Positions 33,737 through 41,356 of a DNA stretch of 64,000 nucleotides are shown here, piece after piece. The position numbers and the translations under genes are program-made. The stretch comes from Yoonia sp. GPGPB17. GTDB taxonomy: Bacteria > Pseudomonadota > Alphaproteobacteria > Rhodobacterales > Rhodobacteraceae. The DNA lies in contig NZ_JATACI010000005.1 of assembly GCF_037892195.1 (NCBI RefSeq), positions 1 to 64,000 on the forward strand, given 5' to 3'. Position 1 is the stretch's first letter, and each line of letters begins with the position of its first letter. The notes under the pieces are model-generated. The model saw only the letters and a program-made list of their open reading frames with translations, had not been told where the DNA came from and searched no databases.

Positions 33737-34908
33737 CTAAAGCGCGCGCAACTTCTCGATGGCCATTGCCAAGGGCATGGCGCGCAGGCCCCCTGCCCCG
33801 GCACTTCGCGATCGCCTGCATAGACCAAGAGCAGCTCGGTGACATCAAGTTCATCCGAGGCGATGTGGAACCCGCGTGTCACCTTCGGGCTGGTCGTGCG
33901 TTTGACCTCAATGGCCCAAAGGCTCTGATCGGGCAGTTTGAGGATCAGATCGATTTCAGCCCCCGCAGATGATCGGTAGAAACTGGCCTCCGTGCCCCTT
34001 GGGGCGGCAGCGATCAGGTTTTCAATGCAGAAGCCTTCCCATGATCCGCCGACAACGGGATGACCCAATAGAGCCTCCGTAGTTGCCAACCCAAGCAATG
34101 CATGGGTGAGACCCGCATCACGAATATAGACCTTGGGAGATTTCACCAGCCGCTTGCCTGCATTTGCATGCCAGGGCGGCAGACGCCGAACGAGCATCAG
34201 ATCCACGAGGAGATCGAGATACCGGGCTACACTTTGCCCAGAGACACCGAGGCCCGCTGCGATCTTGGCAGCATTCAGCAATCCACCCTGCTCATGCGCT
34301 AACATGGTCCAAAACCGGCGCAGGGTTTCAGCCGGGATGCGCAGACCAAACGATGGGATGTCCCGCTCAAGATACGTGCGGATGAAATCCTCTCGCCATG
34401 TCAGGCTTTCGCGATCCGAACCCGCCAGAAAACTGTCCGGAAATCCGCCCCTTAGCCAAAGCTGCGCCAAAGCCCCCTGCCCTACCTCATCAAGGGTAAT
34501 TGGCGTCAGTTCGTGATAACTCACCCGACCAGCCAGAGATTCAGCGCTTTGCTGCAAAAGCGTGTTAGACGCTGATCCCAGCAGCAGAAACTGCCCCGTG
34601 CGATGCCCCGCCCGCCGCCTTCGATCAATTTGACCACGTAACGTGCCAAATAGCCCCGGCATGAGCTGCACCTCGTCGATCACAACGAGCTTGCCTGCTT
34701 GTTCATCCAGATAGAGATCTGGCTCCTCAAGGATTTGCCGATCGGCAAGTCGTTCCATATCGAGATAGACCGCATCACGGGCATCGGACATATCCTGCGC
34801 CAAGGTTGTCTTGCCGACCTGACGTGGGCCGAGCAGGACGACACCCGCTTGGGTTTCCAACGCCTGCTCAATGCGGCTGAGATGGTTTCGAACAATCATA
34901 CCTTGCAT
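33685..34908 (-). CDS. AAA-type ATPase with DUF4143 domain; last about 20 residues frameshifted
   Basis: 407 residues. The N-terminal AAA_14 domain has P-loop LLGPRQVGKTTLAQ and Walker B VVIDEVQLMPGLF. The C-terminal DUF4143 region (YIRDAGLTHALLGL, GGSWEGFCIENLIAA, AGAEIDLILKL) has the PD-(D/E)xK-like pattern followed by WAIEVKRT. After GDREVPGQG the frame becomes Cys/Arg-rich. With one extra G in the GGGGCAGGGGG run it would read GLRAMPLAMAIEKLRAL and stop at 33737, the family's usual end. Such ATPases are common on mobile DNA, sometimes as toxin-antitoxin-like or defence genes, but their role is unknown. Confidence 0.85.
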   Translation of the reverse strand: MQGMIVRNHLSRIEQALETQAGVVLLGPRQVGKTTLAQDMSDARDAVYLDMERLADRQILEEPDLYLDEQAGKLVVIDEVQLMPGLFGTLRGQIDRRRRAGHRTGQFLLLGSASNTLLQQSAESLAGRVSYHELTPITLDEVGQGALAQLWLRGGFPDSFLAGSDRESLTWREDFIRTYLERDIPSFGLRIPAETLRRFWTMLAHEQGGLLNAAKIAAGLGVSGQSVARYLDLLVDLMLVRRLPPWHANAGKRLVKSPKVYIRDAGLTHALLGLATTEALLGHPVVGGSWEGFCIENLIAAAPRGTEASFYRSSAGAEIDLILKLPDQSLWAIEVKRTTSPKVTRGFHIASDELDVTELLLVYAGDREVPGQGACAPCPWQWPSRSCARFRSMPRFQSTRIVAIRLS

Positions 34909-34960
34909 TTATGCCATCGTATGGAAGAATTGCAAGGCTTAGGGGATTTTTGACTGCGTT

Positions 34961-36241
34961 TCACGCCGCCACCGCGCTCAACCGGCCAAAGAAGCTCCGC
35001 TCGAGATGCAACTCCCCTGCCCCGGCCTTTTCAACCATACCACGCAGATATCCACCTGGTGAAGCAACTTCACCCGTGCTGTGTTTCTCAAAGACCAGCA
35101 CCAAAGCTGCCGTTGCCACCTGTTTGCCCAACATTTCCTGCGCGGTATTCCATGCATGCTCTGAAATACCAATCATAGGCCTGAGTTGTCCTGCAACCCG
35201 ATGCAGATCGCCCCAATCCTTCATGAATCCGCCCATACTGCGAGCCCAGGAGGCAAATTCAGGACAAGCCTGCATGATTGTTGGCAGATCGACAGCAGTT
35301 CGCTTTTTGCGTACCTCAACAACCCAATTTTCCAACGCGCTATCAACACGCTCTTCCGGTTGCGCATTGGGGATAACGCCCGCCGCTTCCTTTTTTTCTG
35401 AGGAATTACTAATTACAGGATCGAGTTGTTTTGTAATTAGTATATGAGGTTCAGAAATGACCTCCCTGGGGTTCATTTGTTGAGTCTTATGAGACACTTG
35501 TTCGATCGTTTCAGAGGTGTTTTCCACAACTTCAACTGGCTGAGCTGCTTTGAGGTAGGCTGTTTCCACACGCTCCTGAAGCTCTTTGAACCATGTCAGC
35601 AGGCCTATAAGACGCTCAGAGCCTTCGTTTCGACGTTGCAAACGGCCCAGAAGATCCTCGAGCAGACCTGTGAACTGCGCCCACGGGCCTCTGAGTGCGC
35701 CACTAACGGCCGCTTCGATCCGTGCGCGGATCATGCGCCGAGCGACTGTGATCTGGCGCTTCAGACGCTGGCACAACTCTCGCTCGGCTTGTAGATGGCC
35801 GTGTAGCTGCTCAAACTCGTCCACACGCGCCGACAATGGGGACAGATCAAAGCCATAGGCCTCGACAATGATGCCCTCAGCGTCTCTCTTGCCCCACCGC
35901 TTGCCGTTGGGGCTGTCCTTGAAGGCAATGGCTCCTGCCTCAGCTAAGCGTCGCGCATGGCGTTTAAGAGCAGAGAGTGAGAATCCGGTCTGTTCCATGA
36001 GATAGGCGTTAGACGCCCAAACGATGGGTCGCCTGCCCTCTTCCCAGTCCTGGGCCTGTGTGAAGGCCCCCAGCGTGTCCAGGAGCATCATATCGCCTGC
36101 CTTAAGACCGATATGCGCACCAACGCGCTTAACGGCCACAAATGCCCTTGTTTTGGGTACAGCTACCCGTTCACCGGCTTGAGCAAGTTGCTCTGCAACC
36201 CCAAGACCCGGTGTCGGCTTGCGCCAACCTGTATTTTTCAT
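34961..36241 (-). CDS. repC: Plasmid replication initiator RepC
   Basis: 426 residues with the RepC N-terminal winged helix (LKAGDMMLLDTLGAFTQAQD, VWASNAYLMEQTGFSLSALK) and the C-terminal domain ending LHLERSFFGRLSA. RepC binds and opens the origin, which in repABC replicons lies within repC itself. It is the third gene of repABC, separated from repB by 165 bases that encode the antisense ctRNA limiting its expression. Confidence 0.95.
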   Translation of the reverse strand: MKNTGWRKPTPGLGVAEQLAQAGERVAVPKTRAFVAVKRVGAHIGLKAGDMMLLDTLGAFTQAQDWEEGRRPIVWASNAYLMEQTGFSLSALKRHARRLAEAGAIAFKDSPNGKRWGKRDAEGIIVEAYGFDLSPLSARVDEFEQLHGHLQAERELCQRLKRQITVARRMIRARIEAAVSGALRGPWAQFTGLLEDLLGRLQRRNEGSERLIGLLTWFKELQERVETAYLKAAQPVEVVENTSETIEQVSHKTQQMNPREVISEPHILITKQLDPVISNSSEKKEAAGVIPNAQPEERVDSALENWVVEVRKKRTAVDLPTIMQACPEFASWARSMGGFMKDWGDLHRVAGQLRPMIGISEHAWNTAQEMLGKQVATAALVLVFEKHSTGEVASPGGYLRGMVEKAGAGELHLERSFFGRLSAVAA

Positions 36242-36308
36242 GCCTGTATTTCACCTCCGTGGTTTATGGAGGCAAAAGGATCCCGTTCGCCTAATCGACG
36301 TTCTTTCG

Positions 36309-36337
36309 TTGACAGTGATTCGCGGGAGCGGTATCCA
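36309..36337 (+). promoter_or_regulatory. Promoter of the repABC antisense RNA
   Basis: TTGACA and TATCCA separated by 17 bases, on the strand opposite to repABC and inside the repB-repC spacer, where the ctRNA promoter of repABC plasmids is found. Confidence 0.75.
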
Positions 36338-36343
36338 GTAGGT

Positions 36344-36396
36344 GTCTAATCAATCGGATAAGCTCTCGGGCCGCTTTGGCTTGGGGGCTTTTCTTT
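36344..36396 (+). ncRNA. repABC counter-transcribed RNA (incompatibility/copy-number control)
   Basis: A roughly 50-nt RNA expected from the promoter just upstream. It ends in a stem formed by AGCTCTC and GGGGGCT followed by TTTTCTTTT, a rho-independent terminator. In known repABC replicons this RNA pairs with the repB-repC leader and represses repC. Exact ends are estimates. Confidence 0.7.
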
Positions 36397-36405
36397 TGCC
36401 TCAGG

Positions 36406-37401
36406 TCATGGTGTCGATGTCTCCTCAGATTGAGCGAGATAATCCGCATAAAGCTGATCGAGGTTCTCAGAGAGAAACTCCCCAAACCCAGCGGAATCCT
36501 TAGATGTCAGCGAGATGTTGTAGGCGCGACCTGTGCGACCAACGACGCCCTTGATACGGCCTTCTCCAGCCGTCCAGGTGCGTTTTGCTGGCGCTGCTTT
36601 GGCGCTCCGCCGTTTGGGCACCCTGCCCGCCTCGGCCACCTTGCTGTGCAAAATCTCAAACTTCGTGTCGCTATCAAGTTGATCAAAGCCATCCGTCGCC
36701 AAGATGCGGTCCGCCACCTTGAGATTGGCTTTTTCGGCCATCAGCTTCTTGAAGTCTTCCCAGCGATCACGACCGATCTGTTTGGCTGGCCCAATCGCTT
36801 CGATCAGGTGCTCGGGAACGATGCTTGCGACTGAGAGCATGCGCGACAATAGCGTTCCATCGACTGTCAGGGCTTGTTGAATAATATCTTTTTCCTGATC
36901 AAGGTCGCGAAGGTTCTTCGCGAACAGAGCTTTTTCAATGAAGGACAAGTCTGCGCGGGCTGTATTCTCTTGGCCCTGTGCGAGAATATGCGCGACATCG
37001 TCCATGTCTTTGACAACGGCTCGAACTGGACGGCTCAGCGCGCGCGCAACACGAACGCGACGATGCCCGAAGACAATCATGTACCTGCCGGAGGCTTCTG
37101 GATGATGACGCAAGAGAACCGGCGTGTCTTGACCGGTGGCTGCGATCGAACTTTTCAGATCATCAAAGGCGTCGTCATCGCCGCTCAGACGATCATTGAC
37201 GAACGATGCATCGATGAGATCGGTATCAATCTCGACGATAGTCTCGCCTTCAAGCAAGCGCTTCGAGTTTTCGGCAAGACTGTCGATAGAGACCTTCATT
37301 GATTTTGATGCGCCGCGCATTGCGTAGCTGGAGCGTTCAGATCCAGACGTACTGTGAGTGGTGTCAACCATCACGGATTTCAACAGATCTTTTCTAGCCA
37401 T
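36406..37401 (-). CDS. repB: Plasmid partitioning protein RepB (ParB family)
   Basis: 331 residues starting at MARKDLLKSVMVD with GGAG before the ATG. The ParB nuclease-like domain includes PVLLRHHPEASGRYMIVFGHRRVRVA and GQENTARADLSFIEKALFA (ParB box II). A helix-turn-helix-type region follows (LTVDGTLLSRMLSVAS), then a RepB C-terminal domain. It binds parS-like sites and works with RepA. Confidence 0.94.
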   Translation of the reverse strand: MARKDLLKSVMVDTTHSTSGSERSSYAMRGASKSMKVSIDSLAENSKRLLEGETIVEIDTDLIDASFVNDRLSGDDDAFDDLKSSIAATGQDTPVLLRHHPEASGRYMIVFGHRRVRVARALSRPVRAVVKDMDDVAHILAQGQENTARADLSFIEKALFAKNLRDLDQEKDIIQQALTVDGTLLSRMLSVASIVPEHLIEAIGPAKQIGRDRWEDFKKLMAEKANLKVADRILATDGFDQLDSDTKFEILHSKVAEAGRVPKRRSAKAAPAKRTWTAGEGRIKGVVGRTGRAYNISLTSKDSAGFGEFLSENLDQLYADYLAQSEETSTP

Positions 37402-37435
37402 GTTGCTCTCCCAATTGCTCGCAAAGTAAGCCGCA

Positions 37436-37473
37436 TGCACGGCTGTCAAAACCTATCTGCACGGCTGTCAAAA
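37436..37473 (+). repeat. Two parS-like direct repeats between repA and repB
   Basis: TGCACGGCTGTCAAAA occurs twice (37436-37451 and 37458-37473) with a six-base gap, ending at the repA stop; a third identical copy lies upstream of repA at 38962. The core ACGGCTGT is half-palindromic, like RepB-bound parS sites of repABC plasmids. Confidence 0.7.
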
Positions 37474-38691
37474 TCATGTCAGATCGCGCCCCCACGCTTG
37501 ATGTACGAGATCCACGATTTCGTCGTTCACGGCGTTTAGAGAAGTGATCGCACGATCATAGGTCGAGCGCACAAACTGCGCGCGTTCAACTTCGTAGAGC
37601 GTCTGCTTGGTGATCCCCGCATCAGAGATTGCTGTAGACTTCACCATCTGTGCCCCAAGCATCTGGTCAGGGAACATTGCCTGCAGAAAACCAACCATCT
37701 GCTTTTGAGGACCGTCGGTTGGCTCAAACCGCGTGACGAGATAGCGGAACCATTTCAGCTTCATCTCAGCACCTGCCTCGCGGATCGTCTGAAGGATGCC
37801 GCCAAGCATAAGGAGAAACTGACTCATAGACATGACATCCAGCATTTGGGGATGCACGGTCACTAGCACAGAAGTAGACGCTGTAAGCGCTGTTAGAGTC
37901 AAATATCCAAGCTGAGGAGGGCAGTCGATGACAACAACATCATAGCGATCATCTACTTCTTCGAGTGCTTTGGAAATACGCGTGAAGAAAGCGCGGCCCT
38001 CAGAAGGGTCGCGACTCGTAAGAGCAACAGGTGTGTCATACTCGTACTCTTGAAGATCGAGACTCGCTGGTACGATATCGAGGTTCGGGAAGTTGGTAGG
38101 CTGAATAACTGTACTGATAGGACGGCGTTCATCATCGTATCGCAGTGTCTCATAAAGCGACGGAACAGAGTCTAATTCGGGCTGAATGCCATGAAGAGCG
38201 GTAAGCGATGCCTGCGGATCAAGATCGATCGCCAACACACGGTGACCTTTGAGGGCGAGATGCTGGGCGAGGTGCGATGCAGTCGTTGTCTTACCTGAGC
38301 CACCTTTGAAATTGACTACGGAAATTACATGAAGCTCATCGCCTTCCGTTCGACCGGGCAGGTAGCGACGCTTGCCAGGACGCCCATTGGCATCAAGATA
38401 AGCGCGAAGTTCCAGCATTTGCTCCGCGGAATAAGACCGACGGCCCGAGGATGAGGTCTCTGGTTCAGGGCCTTTACCTTCAAGATGCAGTTTCTTGATG
38501 GTCGATTGCGTAACACCGAGGAAATAAGCGACCTCTGCCAAAGAAAACTGGCGCAAACCCTTTTGAGCATTCGGTGGATACTGCTCCTGACGCAATATAT
38601 TGAGTCTGTCAGAGATCAGTTCCCCCTGCTGGAGGATAATCTCATCAAAGGGAATGCCCCCTGTGTCGCCGTGGAATGGTCCTGATCCCAT
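37474..38691 (-). CDS. repA: Plasmid partitioning protein RepA (ParA family)
   Basis: 405 residues, starting at MGSGPFHGDTGG with a GGCGG site. An N-terminal MerR-like DNA-binding segment (LAEVAYFLGVTQSTIKKLHL) precedes the deviant Walker A of ParA ATPases (VVNFKGGSGKTTTASHLA). It is followed by VLAIDLDPQASLTALHG, VVIDCPPQLGYLTL and the C-terminal region. RepA represses repABC and drives plasmid segregation with RepB. Confidence 0.95.
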   Translation of the reverse strand: MGSGPFHGDTGGIPFDEIILQQGELISDRLNILRQEQYPPNAQKGLRQFSLAEVAYFLGVTQSTIKKLHLEGKGPEPETSSSGRRSYSAEQMLELRAYLDANGRPGKRRYLPGRTEGDELHVISVVNFKGGSGKTTTASHLAQHLALKGHRVLAIDLDPQASLTALHGIQPELDSVPSLYETLRYDDERRPISTVIQPTNFPNLDIVPASLDLQEYEYDTPVALTSRDPSEGRAFFTRISKALEEVDDRYDVVVIDCPPQLGYLTLTALTASTSVLVTVHPQMLDVMSMSQFLLMLGGILQTIREAGAEMKLKWFRYLVTRFEPTDGPQKQMVGFLQAMFPDQMLGAQMVKSTAISDAGITKQTLYEVERAQFVRSTYDRAITSLNAVNDEIVDLVHQAWGRDLT

Positions 38692-38961
38692 GCTGCCGCC
38701 TCGCCTAATATCGCTTTTTGCGCGATTTATCTCGTTAAACTGTGACTTAACGCGGAAATCGCTTATCCACAACGATTTTTTCAATTAGGCGCAATGCACG
38801 CTCGTGGCTTTGGCTGTCTTGTTCTTGTCACTACAAAGCGCCGAAGTCACAAGATCAACCACAATATATAGCGTTGTCCGCTCGCTTTCTCGACTAGAAA
38901 ATTGCAATGCCCAGCCATGCAAATCACCTTATCCAATTGTTATTAAACAACTTATAGGAAT

Positions 38962-38977
38962 TGCACGGCTGTCAAAA
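38962..38977 (+). repeat. Third parS-like repeat, upstream of repA
   Basis: An exact copy of the TGCACGGCTGTCAAAA element found twice between repA and repB, in the same orientation and about 270 bases upstream of the repA start. Three copies around repA support a partition or incompatibility role. Confidence 0.65.
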
Positions 38978-39120
38978 TGATCTATTCACTTACTGGGAAC
39001 GAAGAAGGTGTTAGATGGATTGGCCCAATCGATGACCATAAGCAGATCGTAGGATGCCTATCTGCCACGTAGGTATCGGCGACAGGAGGTTCTTTTTCCC
39101 AAATTAGCTTCTAGAGCATC

Positions 39121-39159
39121 TAATCACCTAGAATCACGGTGCCTGATTCTAGGTAATCA
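39121..39159. repeat. Large inverted repeat: 16-bp arms, 7-bp spacer
   Basis: TAATCACCTAGAATCA and TGATTCTAGGTAATCA are inverted copies matching at 13 of 16 positions (the inner 9 bp perfectly) around an asymmetric CGGTGCC. Long arms with a short asymmetric core resemble a tyrosine-recombinase crossover (dif/lox-like) site. A plain operator or terminator is the alternative. Confidence 0.45.
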
Positions 39160-39166
39160 GAGTTGC

Positions 39167-39188
39167 GCTGGCCGGTTTCCCGGCCAGC
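39167..39188 (-). terminator. Terminator hairpin after the DUF736 gene
   Basis: GCTGGCCGG and CCGGCCAGC form a perfect 9-bp stem eight bases beyond the DUF736 stop codon. No long T-run follows. Confidence 0.6.
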
Positions 39189-39196
39189 AACGAGAC

Positions 39197-39535
39197 TTAC
39201 GCAGCCTCTTTCGGGCCCCAGGGAATGATCGCTTGCAGCGCATCATCGTCTTGGCTGGCAGCTTTGCCGAGATTGGCATTGAACGCATAGTCACGGACCG
39301 TCATCGAAAAGTAGTCAGCACCGGTCTCGCGGTTTTGCTTCTTCCAGATGCCGCCACACTCGACGAGACGGCCACGCGGAGAGCGGCCAAGGACGCGATG
39401 CGTCGGTGCCATCGGGTTGTCGCTAACAATGGGCTCAACGGTGATGTCGAGATCAAAGGTCAGGGTTGAGATTGAACCTGTGCCTTTCGCGGTCTCGATG
39501 TCGGCGCTTTCGAATTTGATGCAGTTGGTGGTCAT
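39197..39535 (-). CDS. DUF736 family plasmid protein
   Basis: 112 residues with the DUF736 pattern: an N-terminal beta-rich part (GTGSISTLTFDLDITVEPIV), HRVLGRSPRGRLVECGGIWK and the ending DDALQAIIPWGP. AGGAG precedes the ATG. The family is typical of conjugative plasmids and ICEs of proteobacteria; function not established. It stands upstream of repABC in the same orientation. Confidence 0.85.
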   Translation of the reverse strand: MTTNCIKFESADIETAKGTGSISTLTFDLDITVEPIVSDNPMAPTHRVLGRSPRGRLVECGGIWKKQNRETGADYFSMTVRDYAFNANLGKAASQDDDALQAIIPWGPKEAA

Positions 39536-40100
39536 TGCTTTGCTCCTTTGGTTGGTGTTGCAATGATGGTCTTATTGCAGAGGCGTAAGACCGAAACACA
39601 CCGGAGGCGCAGCGGAGCGGAGAAGGGCAGGGGGGCAGAATTTTGCACCGCGAGGAATGCCCATGGGGCAGGGGACAATTCTGGCAACCGCCCTTTGTGT
39701 TTGGGTCGGCCTCTGCGACCAGCATGTCTTGCAACACCAACGAAAGCGCACATCACACCACCCTGTAAACTCGAAAGTCCAAGACAAGGACACAAGAAAG
39801 CCCTCAAAATCTCCTCGCCGCGCCGCTCATCCGCATATGAGACCCACACAGACATCCACCCCAACACGGGCAACGTTCTTGGCAATCTGCTCCCCATCGG
39901 CAACGTCGTGAATGCAAAAGGGGTCCTGCAGAATGCCGCGATCTACAGTGGCAAACCTTTTAGAAGACCTGATGAGTGCCTAGCAATGTATCCGTCCAGG
40001 GCTAGTATACGGGATACAAAAGACCCATAGGTGCCTGAAAAGGCAGAGAGAGCAATCAAGCTGACCAAACACAGAGGCCAGCCTGATCGCTTTCAGCGTA
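39536..40100. other. Gene-free stretch between DUF736 and the secreted protein gene
   Basis: About 565 bases. Several long readings exist in other frames but have no ribosome-binding site, family motif or matching composition, so none is called. The end near the DUF736 gene carries that gene's leader. Confidence 0.5.
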
Positions 40101-40760
40101 TTAGTTGACCCGGATCATAGGTTGTTGAAGACCAACGGTCGGTCGGTTTTCAGGATAGTAGAACCCTGTGCCATCGACATGCTTGCCTCCCATGAAGAGC
40201 ATGTTTGGGGTGTCCTCTCGGACGTAGAGGAAGTCATGATCCGCAACAAATGCGCTGCCCTCGACAAATCGCAATAGGGCGCAAGGTTGACCTAAGATAT
40301 CTCGGGGTTCACCGACAACAAACGCGCCTTGACCACATGCACCGTCAGGGAGCTGGTTCAGTTGGTCTGCAATTGGCGAAGCCAGCACCGTCAGCTCAAG
40401 TTGCTTGTTCAGCAGATAGTCCTGTGACCATGCGCCTTCGACCGCAGGGTTGGCATCATGCCAAACGACGTCGCCCGCAAAATCGTAGGACACAGCTGGG
40501 ATCGCACAGCCGTTATCTGCATAGACGGTAATGTTGGCCTCAAACCCACCAGCGTCATCAAAGATAAAATCGCGGGTAAGATAGGACGGGGTAGGGGCCA
40601 TTTCCGGGTTCTCGGCATTCTGCTGGGGTCGCATTTCGCAGCTGATCGACGTCCAGGTGCCGACAATCCGGCTCTGCAGGCCCTCAAGCGAGGTATCTTG
40701 TGCCGCGGCACTGCTCGCCAGAACGGCGAAGGTTGCGAGTGGTGTGATTAGGTTTTTCAT
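40101..40760 (-). CDS. Secreted protein of unknown function
   Basis: 219 residues starting MKNLITPLATFAVLASSAAA, a clear Sec signal peptide, with GGAGAG five bases before the ATG. The mature part has four to five Cys, a lipocalin-like WTSISCEM start and beta-rich segments (FIFDDAGGFEANITVYADNG). No catalytic motif seen. It is divergent from an HxlR regulator, which probably controls it. Confidence 0.78.
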   Translation of the reverse strand: MKNLITPLATFAVLASSAAAQDTSLEGLQSRIVGTWTSISCEMRPQQNAENPEMAPTPSYLTRDFIFDDAGGFEANITVYADNGCAIPAVSYDFAGDVVWHDANPAVEGAWSQDYLLNKQLELTVLASPIADQLNQLPDGACGQGAFVVGEPRDILGQPCALLRFVEGSAFVADHDFLYVREDTPNMLFMGGKHVDGTGFYYPENRPTVGLQQPMIRVN

Positions 40761-40844
40761 GTATCTCTCCATCTGTTGACGATGGAAAGACAAACTGCGC
40801 ATATTAACTCATATGACAACTAGTCAAAATAAAATGAGGTAGTC

Positions 40845-41177
40845 ATGAAAAAGGAACTATTGGCTCCTGATCCCGATGCTCAGATCTGCCCTGTCACGAA
40901 CTGTTTGTCCGTCATAGGCGGCAAATGGAAACCAGTAATCATCTTCTGCATCGCCAATGGTGTTGATCGTTTCGGTGTTATGCAACGGGCTATTCTCGGC
41001 ATCACAAAGCAAATGCTGACCAAGCAGCTTCGCGAGTTGGAGGCAGATGGCATTATCTCACGCAAAGTCTTCGCTGAGGTGCCGCCACGAGTCGATTATG
41101 CACTGACCCAGAAAGGACGCTCCGTCTTGCCAATCATTGAGCACATGGAAGCCTGGGGCCAAGAGCACATGGCATAG
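40845..41177 (+). CDS. HxlR family transcriptional regulator
   Basis: 110 residues with the family's N-terminal Cys (CPVTNCLSVIGGKWKPVI) and wing (GITKQMLTKQLRELEADGII, YALTQKGRSVLPII). GAGG precedes the ATG. The spacer to the divergent secreted-protein gene contains TGACAACTAGTCA (40812-40824), a likely operator. HxlR proteins often respond to reactive electrophiles or quinones through the Cys. Confidence 0.9.
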   Translation: MKKELLAPDPDAQICPVTNCLSVIGGKWKPVIIFCIANGVDRFGVMQRAILGITKQMLTKQLRELEADGIISRKVFAEVPPRVDYALTQKGRSVLPIIEHMEAWGQEHMA

Positions 41178-41304
41178 ACGCTGTTTGCATCGCCAATGCG
41201 ATGCTCCCGCGCGGACAGCGCCGGTCCGGTGGTGGGGCAGGGGGCTTGTCCTCTTGTCTCACCACCGGACATCTTGAGTTTTGCCGATCAGTAAATCCAG
41301 CCAC

Positions 41305-41330
41305 AAAAAAGGCCCCGCCGGAGCGGGACC
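41305..41330 (-). terminator. Rho-independent terminator after the ParB-like gene
   Basis: On the minus strand GGTCCCGC, a short loop and GCGGGGCC are followed by TTTTTTG. It lies 26 bases past the ParB-like stop codon. Confidence 0.85.
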
Positions 41331-41356
41331 AGTTGGTCCTTCCCACGAAGGAGCCG

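Larger units (their letters stand above)
38692..39196. other. repABC upstream region
   Basis: About 500 bases without a gene, AT-rich next to repA. It should contain the repABC promoter and operator. It also holds the third parS-like repeat, a large inverted repeat and the DUF736 terminator, each listed separately. Confidence 0.6.

Noticed and set aside
39532..39903. Minus-strand 123-codon reading upstream of DUF736
   Set aside because: No start site or motif; overlapping readings in several frames are equally long, so it looks like chance in GC-rich DNA.
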